Notes: generated by a model not told the origin, from the letters alone. 64,000 nt of DNA from Alistipes finegoldii DSM 17242 (GCF_000265365.1 NC_018011.1:1736001-1800000), one strand, 5' to 3'. Positions 16,554 to 25,693 are shown, counted from the first letter of the stretch. Numbers and translations: made by a program.

Positions 16554-19118
16554 ATGGAATCCAAAGAATCACCTATTTTACAAGGCCTGAACCCCGCTCA
16601 GCGCGCCGCCGTCGTGAATTACGACGCCCCGTCGCTCATTATCGCGGGCGCGGGTTCGGGCAAAACGCGGGTGCTGACCTCGCGCATCGCCTATATGATC
16701 GAGCAGGGCGTGGCTCCCTTCAACATCCTCGCGCTCACCTTTACCAACAAGGCCGCCGAGCAGATGCGCGAACGCATCGCGCAGATGATCCCCGACAACC
16801 GCAGCCGCTATATCCGCATGGGAACCTTCCACTCGGTTTTTTCGCGTATCCTGCGCGAGAACGCCGACCGCATCGGTTTCCCCGATTCGTTCACCATCTA
16901 CGAACCTTCGGACTGCAAGAACCTGCTGAAGACCATCGTCCGCGAGCTGAACCTTCCGGACGAGAAATACAAGCCCAACCTCTTGGCTTCGCGCATATCC
17001 TATGCCAAAAACTGTCTGGTGACCCCCGGCGCCTACCTCGCCAATTCGGTCTACGCCGCCGAGGACCGTCAGGCGCAGATTCCCGAATTCGGCAACATCT
17101 ACAACATCTACTGCCAGCGCTGCAAGCGCAACGGCGCGATGGATTTCGACGACCTGCTGCTGCAGACCAACATCCTGCTGCGCGACGCCCCCGACGTGCT
17201 GGCGCGCTATCAGGAGCAGTTCAAATATATTCTGGTGGACGAGTATCAGGACACCAACTACGCCCAGTACGTCATCATCCGCCGTCTCTCGCAGCTGCAT
17301 TCGAAGGTCTGCGTCGTGGGCGACGACGCGCAGTCGATCTACTCCTTCCGCGGGGCCAAGATCGAGAATATCCTCTCGTTCCAGAAGGATTTTCCCGACG
17401 CCATGGTCTTCAAGCTGGAGCAGAACTACCGCTCGACCCGCACCATCGTCGATGCGGCCAACTCGGTGATCGTCCGCAACTCCAAACGCATGGAGAAACA
17501 CTGCTTCTCGGAGGGCGACAAGGGCGAGCCGATCCGCATCCTCAAAGCCTATACCGACCGCGAGGAGGCTGAAATGGTCGTCTCCGACCTGCGCGACAAG
17601 ATCCGCCAGACGGGCGACGAGTGGTCCGAGGCGGTGATTCTCTACCGCACCAACAGCCAGTCGGCCGTGCTGGAGGACAACCTCCGCCGCCGGGGCGTTC
17701 CCTACCGCATCTACAAGGGCAGTTCGTTCTACGACCACAAGGAGGTCAAGGACATGCTGGCCTATATCCGGCTGGTTATCAATCCGCGCGACGACGAGGC
17801 GTTCAAACGCATCGTCAACTATCCCGCGCGCGGCATCGGCGACACGACCGTCCAGCGCATCGCCGAGCTGGCCGCCGGGCGCGGCGTCTCGATGTGGGAG
17901 GCGGTCGATACGCTGGTCGCCGAACCCGCCGCCGATCCCGTGCAGAAGACCATCGCCCGCAAGGTGTCGGATTTCGTCGCCATGATCCGCGGCCTGTCTC
18001 TGGCCCGCAACGAAAAGAGCCTTTACGACTTCGGTCTGGAGATCGCCACCCGTTCGGGCATCATCGCCGCCTACCGCACCGAAAATACCCCTGAGGCGAC
18101 CTCGGCGCTGGACAATATCGAGGAGCTGCTCAACTCGATGCAGCTCTTCAAGGAGCAGCGCGACGCCGAGATCCGCAGCGGCGAACGGCAGGAGGACGAG
18201 GAGGCGACCATCGACGAGTGGCTGCAGAACGTCATGCTGATGACCGACATGGACAAGGACGATCCTGAGGATCGCAACAAGGTGACGCTCATGACCGTCC
18301 ATTCGGCCAAGGGGCTCGAATACAAATACGTCTATATCGTCGGTCTGGAAGAGAACCTTTTCCCCTCGCAGCGGGCCGCCGAGTCGCCCGACGGCATCGA
18401 GGAGGAGCGCCGCCTGTTCTATGTGGCCCTGACGCGCGCCAAGGTCGAGGCGACGATCTCCTATGCCGAGATGCGCTTCAAGTGGGGCAATATGGAGTTC
18501 TCGCGTCCGAGCTGTTTCCTGCGCGAGATCGACCCCAAATATATCCGCGCCGACTTCGACGCCGGCGAGGAGCGTCCGCGCCGCCCGCAGGACGGCGAAG
18601 GCCCCTCGGCCATCGACGAACTGCGCCGCCGCTTCGACTACCGCTTCCAGCAGAAACGGCAGGCCGACCGTGCAGGCGGCAATAACGGCGGTCAGCAGGG
18701 CGGCTTCGGCGGCCAGCAGGGCGGCTTCGGCGGCCGGGGCAGCGGCGGCAGTTTCGGCGGGCGTTCCGCCGACGGCCAGTCCGGTCCTGCCCGGCGCTTC
18801 GCCCGCGCCGCGGCTCCGCAGGGCGCGCGCCCTGCGGGCAGACCCGATCCGGCCCTCGTCCAGACGCCGCGCCCCTCGACCGACGGCATGCGCCGCGTGG
18901 GCGTGCGGCAGGCGGTCGACGGCGGCGTGCCCGTAGGGCCGTCGATGCCCGTCAGCGGCGACTACACCGTGGGCCAGCGCGTCGAACATCCCAAATTCGG
19001 CGTCGGCATCGTCCAGCGCATCGAGACCCTCGCCACCGACCACAAACTGGTCGTGGCCTTCGACAGCGTGGGCGAGAAAACCCTGCTGGCCAAATTCGCC
19101 AAGCTGACCAAACTGTAG
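16554..19118 (+). CDS. UvrD/PcrA-type superfamily 1 DNA helicase
   Basis: 854 residues from ATG 16554 (MESKESPILQGLNPAQRAAV); a TTG at 16515 in frame is less likely because the -7 box lies between. SF1A motifs: Q motif LNPAQRAAV, Walker A AGAGSGKTRVL, motif Ia ALTFTNKAAEQMRERI, Walker B ILVDEYQDTN, motif III VGDDAQSIYSFRGA, motif IV QNYRSTRTIV, motif V TVHSAKGLEYKYV, motif VI YVALTRAK. After the motor, residues about 695-800 form a Gly/Gln/Arg-rich linker with GGFGG repeats, then a C-terminal Tudor/SH3-like domain (VGQRVEHPKFGVGIVQRIE) known from PcrA as a protein- or RNA-polymerase-binding module. The role is unwinding in DNA repair and conflict resolution. It heads an operon with GT2, nth and an SGNH hydrolase. 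Confidence 0.95.
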   Translation: MESKESPILQGLNPAQRAAVVNYDAPSLIIAGAGSGKTRVLTSRIAYMIEQGVAPFNILALTFTNKAAEQMRERIAQMIPDNRSRYIRMGTFHSVFSRILRENADRIGFPDSFTIYEPSDCKNLLKTIVRELNLPDEKYKPNLLASRISYAKNCLVTPGAYLANSVYAAEDRQAQIPEFGNIYNIYCQRCKRNGAMDFDDLLLQTNILLRDAPDVLARYQEQFKYILVDEYQDTNYAQYVIIRRLSQLHSKVCVVGDDAQSIYSFRGAKIENILSFQKDFPDAMVFKLEQNYRSTRTIVDAANSVIVRNSKRMEKHCFSEGDKGEPIRILKAYTDREEAEMVVSDLRDKIRQTGDEWSEAVILYRTNSQSAVLEDNLRRRGVPYRIYKGSSFYDHKEVKDMLAYIRLVINPRDDEAFKRIVNYPARGIGDTTVQRIAELAAGRGVSMWEAVDTLVAEPAADPVQKTIARKVSDFVAMIRGLSLARNEKSLYDFGLEIATRSGIIAAYRTENTPEATSALDNIEELLNSMQLFKEQRDAEIRSGERQEDEEATIDEWLQNVMLMTDMDKDDPEDRNKVTLMTVHSAKGLEYKYVYIVGLEENLFPSQRAAESPDGIEEERRLFYVALTRAKVEATISYAEMRFKWGNMEFSRPSCFLREIDPKYIRADFDAGEERPRRPQDGEGPSAIDELRRRFDYRFQQKRQADRAGGNNGGQQGGFGGQQGGFGGRGSGGSFGGRSADGQSGPARRFARAAAPQGARPAGRPDPALVQTPRPSTDGMRRVGVRQAVDGGVPVGPSMPVSGDYTVGQRVEHPKFGVGIVQRIETLATDHKLVVAFDSVGEKTLLAKFAKLTKL

Positions 19119-19120
19119 AG

Positions 19121-20065
19121 ATGATGGAAACTTCCCCCCCCCTCATTTCAGTCTGCATGACCACCTATAACCACGCGCCCTACCTGCGTCAGGCCGTCGA
19201 GAGCGTGCTCAGCCAGCAGACCTCGTTCGACTTCGAACTGGTGCTGGGCGAGGATTGCAGCACGGACCTGACGGCGGAGATCTGCCGCGAATACGCCGCG
19301 AAATACCCCGGCCGCGTGCGGCTGGTGACGGGCGCCCGCAATGTCGGCTGGCGGGCCAACTACCGCCGCACGTTCGATGCCTGCCGCGGGAAATACGTGG
19401 CCTACTGCGACGGAGACGACTGGTGGACCGACCCCTGCAAGCTGCAGATGCAGGCCGATCTGATGGAGTCCGATCCCGGTTGCGGCATGTGTTATACGGG
19501 CGCCGACGAATACTGGCAGGCGGAAGGGACCTTGAAATCCGATCCCGACCGGCACTATACCGATTTCGAGCAGATGCTGCTCGGCATTTCGGTCCCCAAC
19601 TGCACGGCGCTGGCCCGCCGTGAGCTGATCGCGGCCTACTATGCCGAGATCTGCCCTGAGGAGCATCCCGAATGGCTGACCGACGACTGGCCCATGTGGC
19701 TGTGGTTCGCCTGCCGTTCCCGAATACGCTTCATAGACCGCGTGACGGCCGTGCACCGGCGCATGGTCGGGAGCGTGAGCCACGGAGATTCCTACAGGGG
19801 ACGCCTTGCGAGCCGCGATTCGGCGATGGAGACCAGCCTCTGGTTCGACGAACGCTTCACGGCTTCGCGCAACCGCTTCCGCATTCTGCGCCGCCGTCAT
19901 GTGGTGGGACTCTGGCTGCTCTCGTGGAAAGGGGCGGGAGTCGGCGAATACCTCGCGCGCTGGTGGGCCGATCTGCGGCGGACGCCGCGGCTCGTCTTCT
20001 GCCCGGAGGGGGCTATTTTTCTGGTGAAGAAAATTCTTTTTCGACGTAAAAAACAGCATTTATGA
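19121..20065 (+). CDS. Family 2 glycosyltransferase
   Basis: 314 residues. The GT-A core is clear: SVCMTTYNHAPYLRQAVESV, FELVLGEDCSTD for nucleotide-sugar binding, and CDGDDWWTDPCKLQMQ with the DxD-like metal site. The C-terminal part (FIDRVTAVHRRMVGSVSHGD) is of the type seen in cell-surface polysaccharide GT2s. No transmembrane segment is obvious. Donor and acceptor cannot be predicted. It starts 2 bp after the helicase stop (ATG ATG; 19124 is an alternative) and overlaps nth by 4 bp, so it is translationally coupled between two DNA-repair genes, an odd context for a glycosyltransferase. Confidence 0.9.
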   Translation: MMETSPPLISVCMTTYNHAPYLRQAVESVLSQQTSFDFELVLGEDCSTDLTAEICREYAAKYPGRVRLVTGARNVGWRANYRRTFDACRGKYVAYCDGDDWWTDPCKLQMQADLMESDPGCGMCYTGADEYWQAEGTLKSDPDRHYTDFEQMLLGISVPNCTALARRELIAAYYAEICPEEHPEWLTDDWPMWLWFACRSRIRFIDRVTAVHRRMVGSVSHGDSYRGRLASRDSAMETSLWFDERFTASRNRFRILRRRHVVGLWLLSWKGAGVGEYLARWWADLRRTPRLVFCPEGAIFLVKKILFRRKKQHL

Positions 20066-20715
20066 CGACCAAACAACGTTACGACGGCGTAATCGCATGG
20101 TTCTCGGAGCATATGCCCGTGGCCGAGAGCGAACTGCACTACACCGACCCCTACCAGCTGCTGGTGGCGGTGATCCTTTCGGCGCAGTGCACCGACAAAC
20201 GGGTCAACATGACCACTCCCGCGCTGTTCGAGGCGTTTCCTACGCCCTTCGATATGGCCGCGGCCACGGCCGAGGATATTTACCCCTATATCAAGAGCAT
20301 CTCCTATCCCAACAACAAGGCCCGCAACCTCGCGGGCATGGCCCGCATGCTCTGTTCGGAGTTCGGCGGCGAGGTGCCGAGCGATCTGCAGCAGATGCAG
20401 CGCCTGCCGGGCGTGGGCCGCAAGACGGCCAACGTGCTGGGCGCGGTGTTGTGGCAGAAGGAGGTGATGCCGGTCGATACGCACGTCTTCCGCGTCTCGA
20501 ACCGCATCGGCCTGACAACCAACTCCAAAACGCCCCTTCAGACCGAGCTGACACTCGAAAAGAACATTCCGCCGCACCTGCTGCCGGTGGCCCATCACTG
20601 GCTCATTCTCCACGGCCGCTATGTCTGCACGGCCCGCGCCCCGAAGTGCGGCGAGTGCGGCATCGCCGTGTGGTGCCGCAAATACGCCGCCGACCATAAG
20701 GCCCCGAAGGGCTGA
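20062..20715 (+). CDS. nth: Endonuclease III (DNA glycosylase/AP lyase)
   Basis: 217 residues, usual length. Helix-hairpin-helix LPGVGRKTANVLGAVLW carries the catalytic Lys (K121), and VDTHVFRVSNRIGL carries the catalytic Asp (D139). The 4Fe-4S loop is complete: C189-X6-C196-X2-C199-X5-C205. The enzyme removes oxidized pyrimidines in base excision repair. It overlaps the GT2 stop (ATGA) and shares the helicase operon, which fits a repair role. Confidence 0.96.
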   Translation: MTTKQRYDGVIAWFSEHMPVAESELHYTDPYQLLVAVILSAQCTDKRVNMTTPALFEAFPTPFDMAAATAEDIYPYIKSISYPNNKARNLAGMARMLCSEFGGEVPSDLQQMQRLPGVGRKTANVLGAVLWQKEVMPVDTHVFRVSNRIGLTTNSKTPLQTELTLEKNIPPHLLPVAHHWLILHGRYVCTARAPKCGECGIAVWCRKYAADHKAPKG

Positions 20716-20749
20716 ACCACCGACCGAAAACCCTAAAAACTTCAACGAT

Positions 20750-21526
20750 ATGACAAAAAACCTCTTCCGTATTCTGTTGTTCCTGCTGCTGCCCCTCGCC
20801 GGGCAGGCCAAAGACGCCGATTCGCTGCGCGTACTCTGGGTCGGCAACAGCTATACCTATTACAACGACATGCCGGCCATCGTGCAGCAGATCGCCGCGA
20901 CGCAGAAGGTGAAGGTCTCCTGCACGCGCTTCCTCAAAGGCGGCGAACGCTTCTCCGGTCACCTGACGAATCAGAAACTGCTGAAGGCGCTGGCCGCCGG
21001 CGGCTGGGACTACGTCGTCCTGCAGGAGCAAAGCTCCGCGCCCGCCATGCCGACGCGGCAGGTCGCCCGCGAGGTCTATCCGCAGGCCCGCACGCTCGAC
21101 AGTCTCGTGCATGCGGGTTCACCCGACGCCCGTGTGATCTTCTACATGACGTGGGGCCACAAGAACGGCAACCGCTTTCCGATTCCGGAATATCCGCCCA
21201 TCAACCGCTACGAGACCATGCAGGAGCGGCTGATTACGAGCTACCTCGAAATGGCCTATGACAACGACGCGTGGTGCGCCCCTGTGGGCATGGCGTGGCG
21301 CCGCGTGCGGGCCGAACGTCCCGACTGCGTGCTCTATGCGCAGGATTGTTTCCACCCCGCGCTGCCGGGCAGCTACCTCGCGGCCAACGTGATCTTCACG
21401 ACCATCTACGGCAAACCCTACCAGACCGACTGCACGATGGGTCTTCCGCCCGAACAGGCCGAATACCTCCAGCGCGTAGCCCAGCAAACGGTCCTCGAAA
21501 ACCGGACGCTGCTCAATCTCGAATAA
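20750..21526 (+). CDS. Secreted SGNH/GDSL-type hydrolase (DUF4886-like)
   Basis: 258 residues with a signal peptide (MTKNLFRILLFLLLPLAGQA). The block I motif WVGNSYTYYND gives the nucleophile S34, DYVVLQEQSS is the Gly/Asn-block region, and DCFHPALPGSYLAA gives the D199/H202 pair. This pattern belongs to SGNH hydrolases (esterases or acetyl-esterases) exported to the periplasm or outside; DUF4886 is the closest family I recognise. The substrate is unknown. Start 20750 was chosen because a signal peptide begins there; upstream in-frame codons overlap nth. It is last in the operon, 34 bp after nth, and followed by a strong terminator. Confidence 0.8.
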   Translation: MTKNLFRILLFLLLPLAGQAKDADSLRVLWVGNSYTYYNDMPAIVQQIAATQKVKVSCTRFLKGGERFSGHLTNQKLLKALAAGGWDYVVLQEQSSAPAMPTRQVAREVYPQARTLDSLVHAGSPDARVIFYMTWGHKNGNRFPIPEYPPINRYETMQERLITSYLEMAYDNDAWCAPVGMAWRRVRAERPDCVLYAQDCFHPALPGSYLAANVIFTTIYGKPYQTDCTMGLPPEQAEYLQRVAQQTVLENRTLLNLE

Positions 21527-21562
21527 TCCGGCGGCCGGATTCGACGGCCGAACCCGGATAAG

Positions 21563-21602
21563 ACGACAACGGCGGAGCATTCGGCTCCGCCGTTGTCGTT
21601 TA
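21563..21602 (+). terminator. Strong Rho-independent terminator of the helicase operon
   Basis: A perfect 16-bp stem (21563-21578 with 21584-21599) and 5-nt loop are followed by a short T-rich stretch. It lies 37 bp after the SGNH stop. Confidence 0.85.
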
Positions 21603-21604
21603 TA

Positions 21605-22090
21605 AGTCGTCCGGTCTCTTTCGCTTCGGTTTTCCGTCCTTCCGGCGGCATCCGTCCTTTTGCGCTTTTCTGTTTCCCTCCGGTCCCCGCTTTCCCGGCC
21701 GCGGTCGGTTTCCCGCTTTTCTCCCGTCCGGTTTCCGTTCTTCGTTTATCCGGTTCTTCGTTCTGCCGCCTGCGCCCGGTTACCCGTTCTTCCATTCGTG
21801 TCCGGTTCTTTGCGCTTTTCTGTTTCCCTCCGGTTCCCCGCTTTCCCGGCTGCGGCTGGTTTCCCGCTTTTCTTCCGTCCGGTTTCCGGTTTCCGTTTAT
21901 CGGGGTCTTCGTTCTGCCGCCTGCGCCCGGTTACCCGTTCTTCCATTCGTGTCCGGTTCTTTGCGCTTTTCTGTTCCCAGCCGGCTTCCCGCTTTCCCGG
22001 CTGCGGCCGGTTTTCCGCTTTTCTCCCGTCTCGGTTCTCCGCTCTTCCGCCTGCCCGTTTTTTCCGCTCTGTTAGCCTGTTCTCTGTTTT
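21605..22090. repeat. Three imperfect tandem copies of a ~150-bp C/T-rich unit
   Basis: The landmark TGCGCTTTTCTGTT recurs at 21661, 21811 and 21962, and TTCTGCCGCCTGCGCCCGG at 21761 and 21912, giving a period of 150-151 bp. The plus strand is almost pure C/T/G. No start codon, homology or coding pattern supports a gene in the 591-bp gap. It lies just beyond the ABC-F stop, so it forms a purine-rich 3' region of that transcript. Confidence 0.85.
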
Positions 22091-22117
22091 CCCGGCTTTT
22101 CGTTCTGCGTCCGGCGA

Positions 22118-23989
22118 CTACCGCTCGCTCAGAAGGAGCCAACGCATCGTCTTTTCGTCGATCAGCCCGATCAGCTCCGCGATGCGCTGCGACTGGGCCG
22201 TCAGCTCGTCCACTCCGAGCGAACCCGACGAAAGCGACTCCTCCAGTGCCGCTTTTTCGGCTTCCAGCGCCGGAATCTCCCGCTCCAGCGTCTCCAGCTC
22301 GCGCTTTTCGTTGTACGAGAGTTTGCGCGGCGCGCCGTCCGCCGCCTGCGTCCGCACCGCCTGCGGTTTGGGCCGCGCCTGCGCCTCCTGCGCGTGGCGT
22401 GCGGCTTCGTATTCGCGTTTCCACGCCACGTATTCCGAGTAGGTGCCCGTGAAATCCTTGATCTCGCCCCCGCCGCAGAAGACCAGCAGGTGGTCGGCCA
22501 CCTTGTCTACGAAATAGCGGTCGTGCGACACTACGATCACACACCCCTTGAATGCGCGCAGATACTCCTCCAGAATGCCGAGCGTCACGATGTCCAGATC
22601 GTTCGTCGGCTCGTCCAGAATCAGGAAATTGGGGTTGCGCATCAGCACCGTGCAGAGATACAGCCGCCGCCGTTCGCCGCCGCTGAGCCGCGCCACGAAG
22701 CTGTACTGTGTTTCGGGCGTGAAGAGGAAGTGCTGCAGGAACTGCGACGCGCTCATGCGCCGTCCGTCGCCCAAGTCGATCTGTTCGGCGATTTCGGTCA
22801 CCACGTCGATCACCCGCTTCCCCTCGTCGAACTCCAGCCCCTGCTGGCTGTAATAGCCGAAGCGGACCGTCTCGCCGACCTCGATCGTCCCGCTGTCAGG
22901 GCGTTCGATCCCCGTCAGCAGTTTGAGGAACGTCGATTTCCCGCAGCCGTTGTCGCCCACGATCCCCAGTTTCTCGTAGCGGGTGAAGTTGTAGTTGAAT
23001 TTGTCGAGGAGCACCAGCTCGCCGAACCGTTTGCCGACCTCCTTGGCTTCGAATATCTTGGTCCCGATCCGCGACGCCTTGACGTCGAGCCGCACTTCGC
23101 CGCGGCTGCGCGTCGATTGCAGGCGCGCTTCCAGCTCGTGAAAGGCGTCGATGCGCGACCGGGCCTTCGTCGCCCGCGCCTGCGGCTGGCGGCGCATCCA
23201 CTCCAGCTCGCGGCGGTAGAGATTCGTCTCGCTCTCCCGCCGGGCCGCCTGCGCCGTCTCGCGCTCCTGCTTCTTCTCCAGATAATAGGAGTAGTTGCCC
23301 GCGTAGTGGTATAGCTGCCGGTCCTCGATTTCGAGGATGTCGCTGCACACCTTGTCCAGAAAGTAGCGGTCGTGCGTCACCATCAGCAGCCCCGCGCCGC
23401 TTGCCGTGAGATACTCTTCGAGCCACTCGGTCATATCGGTGTCGAGGTGGTTGGTCGGCTCGTCGAGGATCAGCAGGTCCGACTCGCTTATCAGCACGTT
23501 GGCCAGCGCCACGCGCTTGAGCTGTCCGCCCGAAAGGGTCCCGACCCGCTGTCCGAAGTCGCGGATCTTCAGCCGCGACAGAATCCGCTTGGCCCGCTGT
23601 TCATAGTCCCACGCTTCGAGCGCGTCCATGCGGGCCATCGCCTCCTGCAATCCTTCGCCCGACGGCTCTTCGATCGCCCGTTCGTATTCGGCGATGGCCT
23701 TCAGCGCCGGATTTTCCGAGTGGAAGCAGGCCTCCAGCACCGTCATCTCCGCCGGATAGACCGGACTCTGTTCGAGGTAGGCGATCCTCAGATCGCGGCG
23801 GGGTACGACCTCCCCGCCGTCGTGATCCTCACGCCCCGCTATGATGTTCAGGAGCGTGGTTTTTCCGGTGCCGTTCTTGGCGACGAGGGCCACGCGCCGC
23901 CCGTCCTCGATCGCAAACGATATATTTTCGAAGAGTACCAGATCGCCGAACGATTTGGTCAGGTTCTCCACCTGAAGACAACAAGCCAT
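22118..23989 (-). CDS. ABC-F family ATPase (Uup-like)
   Basis: 623 residues with two ABC domains and no membrane segment. Domain 1: Walker A in VAKNGTGKTTLLN, signature LSGGQLKRVAL, Walker B ILDEPTNHLD. Linker with EKKQERETAQAARRESETN. Domain 2: GDNGCGKSTFLKLL, LSGGERRRLYLC, LDEPTNDLDI. A C-terminal coiled coil (NEKRELETLEREIPALEAEK) marks Uup-type members. ABC-F proteins act on the ribosome as translation factors. Start 23989 (MACCLQVENLTKSFGD) begins the first ABC domain; the open frame before it contains the promoter. Promoter: gTTG/19/TAGCTTTG at 24041-24011. Confidence 0.93.
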   Translation of the reverse strand: MACCLQVENLTKSFGDLVLFENISFAIEDGRRVALVAKNGTGKTTLLNIIAGREDHDGGEVVPRRDLRIAYLEQSPVYPAEMTVLEACFHSENPALKAIAEYERAIEEPSGEGLQEAMARMDALEAWDYEQRAKRILSRLKIRDFGQRVGTLSGGQLKRVALANVLISESDLLILDEPTNHLDTDMTEWLEEYLTASGAGLLMVTHDRYFLDKVCSDILEIEDRQLYHYAGNYSYYLEKKQERETAQAARRESETNLYRRELEWMRRQPQARATKARSRIDAFHELEARLQSTRSRGEVRLDVKASRIGTKIFEAKEVGKRFGELVLLDKFNYNFTRYEKLGIVGDNGCGKSTFLKLLTGIERPDSGTIEVGETVRFGYYSQQGLEFDEGKRVIDVVTEIAEQIDLGDGRRMSASQFLQHFLFTPETQYSFVARLSGGERRRLYLCTVLMRNPNFLILDEPTNDLDIVTLGILEEYLRAFKGCVIVVSHDRYFVDKVADHLLVFCGGGEIKDFTGTYSEYVAWKREYEAARHAQEAQARPKPQAVRTQAADGAPRKLSYNEKRELETLEREIPALEAEKAALEESLSSGSLGVDELTAQSQRIAELIGLIDEKTMRWLLLSER

Positions 23990-24010
23990 AATGCGTTTTT
24001 TTTGTGTATG

Positions 24011-24041
24011 CAAAGCTACGCAAAAATACCGAACTGACAAC
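24011..24041 (-). promoter_or_regulatory. Promoter of the ABC-F gene
   Basis: On the minus strand, GTTG (24041-24038), a 19-nt spacer and TAGCTTTG (24018-24011) match the Bacteroidetes consensus with one -33 mismatch, 22 bp upstream of the ATG. Confidence 0.72.
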
Positions 24042-24122
24042 CGCCGCCCCGAAACCGGATCGCCGGCCGCCGGCTTTCCGGAGTATGGAAACGTGCTATT
24101 TCGGTACGTTCCCGCGGTCGCG

Positions 24123-24153
24123 GTTGCATATCTCTTCTTTTTTTGTATCTTTG
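24123..24153 (+). promoter_or_regulatory. Promoter of the DHH phosphoesterase gene
   Basis: GTTG (24123-24126), a 19-nt spacer and TATCTTTG (24146-24153) lie 29 bp before the ATG at 24183. It is divergent from the ABC-F promoter, with about 80 bp between them. Confidence 0.75.
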
Positions 24154-24182
24154 CAAAGATCATTTAGCGAAACAGAGCCGAA

Positions 24183-25214
24183 ATGGAGTTATCGAAAGAG
24201 CGTCTCGAACGCCTGCGGGAACTGCTTGCCCCCGCCCATCAGCAGATCGTGATCGTGTCGCACACCAATCCCGACGGCGACGCCGTGGGATCGTCGCTGG
24301 CATGGGCCGAGGCGCTGCGGTCGATGGGACATGAGGTGACGTGCGTCGTTCCGAACAAATACCCCTATTTTCTCGACTGGATGCAGGGCATCGAGGAGGT
24401 CGTGGTCTTCAAGAACGACACCGAAGGTCGCGCCGCCCGCGCCATCGCCGATGCGGACATCCTCTTCTGTCTCGATTTCAACGCCGTTTCTCGGCTCGAA
24501 ATCCTCAGCGAGACCATCGGTGCCAATACGACGGCCCGCCGCGTGCTGATCGACCACCACCTTTCGCCCGACGAGGGTTTCGACCTTTCGTTCTCGCATC
24601 CCGATTCGTCGAGCACCTGCTTTCTGGTCTACTCCATCGTCGAAGCGCTGTTCGGCGCGCAGGCCGTTACGCGCCGCATGGCCGAAGCGCTCTATGTGGG
24701 CATCATGACCGACACGGGCAATTTCGCCTATTCGTTCCTCACGCCTGAGCTGTTCCGCGCCGTGGCCGTGCTGGTCGGGACGGGCATCAGCATTCCCGAC
24801 ATTCACAACAACGTCTACAACGCCTATACCGAGGGCCGCGCCCGGCTGTTCGGCTATGCCATCAACCGCAAGATGGAGATTATTCAGGACGGCACGGTGG
24901 CCTACATGTCGCTGCTGGAGAACGAGATGCGCCGCTTCCAGTTCCAGCAGGGGGACAGCGAGGGCTTCGTGAACTACGCCCTGACGGTCAAGAAGATGAA
25001 GATGTCGGCCATGTTTCTGGCCCACCGCAAGTTCATCCGCGTCAGCTTGCGTTCGCGCGGAGATGTCGACGTCAATCTCTTCGCCCGCAAGTACTTCAAT
25101 GGCGGCGGCCATAAGAACGCCGCCGGAGGTAAATCGTTCGTTTCGATGCAGGAGACTATCGCACACTATATCAAGTCGGTAAAGGAATTCGCCGACGAGG
25201 GCCATCTCGGCTGA
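24183..25214 (+). CDS. DHH/DHHA1 phosphoesterase (NrnA-like nanoRNase / pAp phosphatase)
   Basis: 343 residues. Metal-binding motifs of the RecJ superfamily: HTNPDGDAVGSSLAW (motif I), DILFCLDFN (II), RVLIDHHLSP (DHH, III) and MTDTGNFAYSF (IV). The DHHA1 substrate-binding motif is FNGGGHKNAAGG. At this length, and without the extra RecJ domains, it fits NrnA, which degrades 2-5-mer RNAs and dephosphorylates pAp in the cytoplasm. It is monocistronic from its own promoter. Related YybT-like or cyclic-dinucleotide phosphodiesterases are alternatives but usually carry membrane or PAS parts, absent here. Confidence 0.9.
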   Translation: MELSKERLERLRELLAPAHQQIVIVSHTNPDGDAVGSSLAWAEALRSMGHEVTCVVPNKYPYFLDWMQGIEEVVVFKNDTEGRAARAIADADILFCLDFNAVSRLEILSETIGANTTARRVLIDHHLSPDEGFDLSFSHPDSSSTCFLVYSIVEALFGAQAVTRRMAEALYVGIMTDTGNFAYSFLTPELFRAVAVLVGTGISIPDIHNNVYNAYTEGRARLFGYAINRKMEIIQDGTVAYMSLLENEMRRFQFQQGDSEGFVNYALTVKKMKMSAMFLAHRKFIRVSLRSRGDVDVNLFARKYFNGGGHKNAAGGKSFVSMQETIAHYIKSVKEFADEGHLG

Positions 25215-25224
25215 TCCGCCGGAG

Positions 25225-25540
25225 CGGCCGCGCTGCGGCGGTTTCCGGCAGTTCTCTGCGGCCGGATTTCCGGTTGTCAATGGTTTCGGCAGACCGGTTG
25301 CCGGCTGTCAATCGTCTTGCGGCGACTTTGCCCGCCCGGTTTCCGGTGGTCTGCCGCCTTGTGGCGGTTTCCGGCGGTCAATCGTTTTGCTGCGGTTTCC
25401 GCCTGCTCGATTCTGCCGCCCGGTTTCCGGCTGTCAACTGTCTTGCGGCGGTTTCTGCACCGGATTTTTGGCTGCCGATCGCCTTTGTAGCGACTTTTGC
25501 CCGCCCGATTTTGGCTGCATGGCTTCCGGGGCCTGCCGTA
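25225..25540. repeat. Degenerate GC-rich repeats (~41-bp unit) after the DHH gene
   Basis: Units built from TGTCAA(T/C)(C/T)GT-TTGCGGCG and CCCGGTTTCCGGC recur with indels from about 25,225 to 25,540; the clearest unit is 41 bp at about 25307-25347. The 479-bp gap shows no credible ORF, and the rest of it before the LysR start looks unstructured. Confidence 0.65.
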
Positions 25541-25693
25541 TCGCTTCTGCCGGACCCCTGTGGCCGCTGCGGTTCCGGTGCGCTCGCGGCAGCCGCCTGC
25601 GGTTCCCGGTTTTCGGGCCGTCGTGCACCCGAATTCCGGCCGTGAATTCCGCCGGTTGCCGCAAAAGATGCTGTCTCATTAATTTGGAACGTT

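Noticed and set aside
16578..19043. An 821-codon open frame antisense to the helicase
   Set aside because: It is composed of codon-bias shadow sequence with no domain; the plus strand has all SF1 helicase motifs.
21605..22090. CRISPR array
   Set aside because: The repeats are ~150 bp, imperfect and adjacent, without unique spacers, and no cas gene is near.
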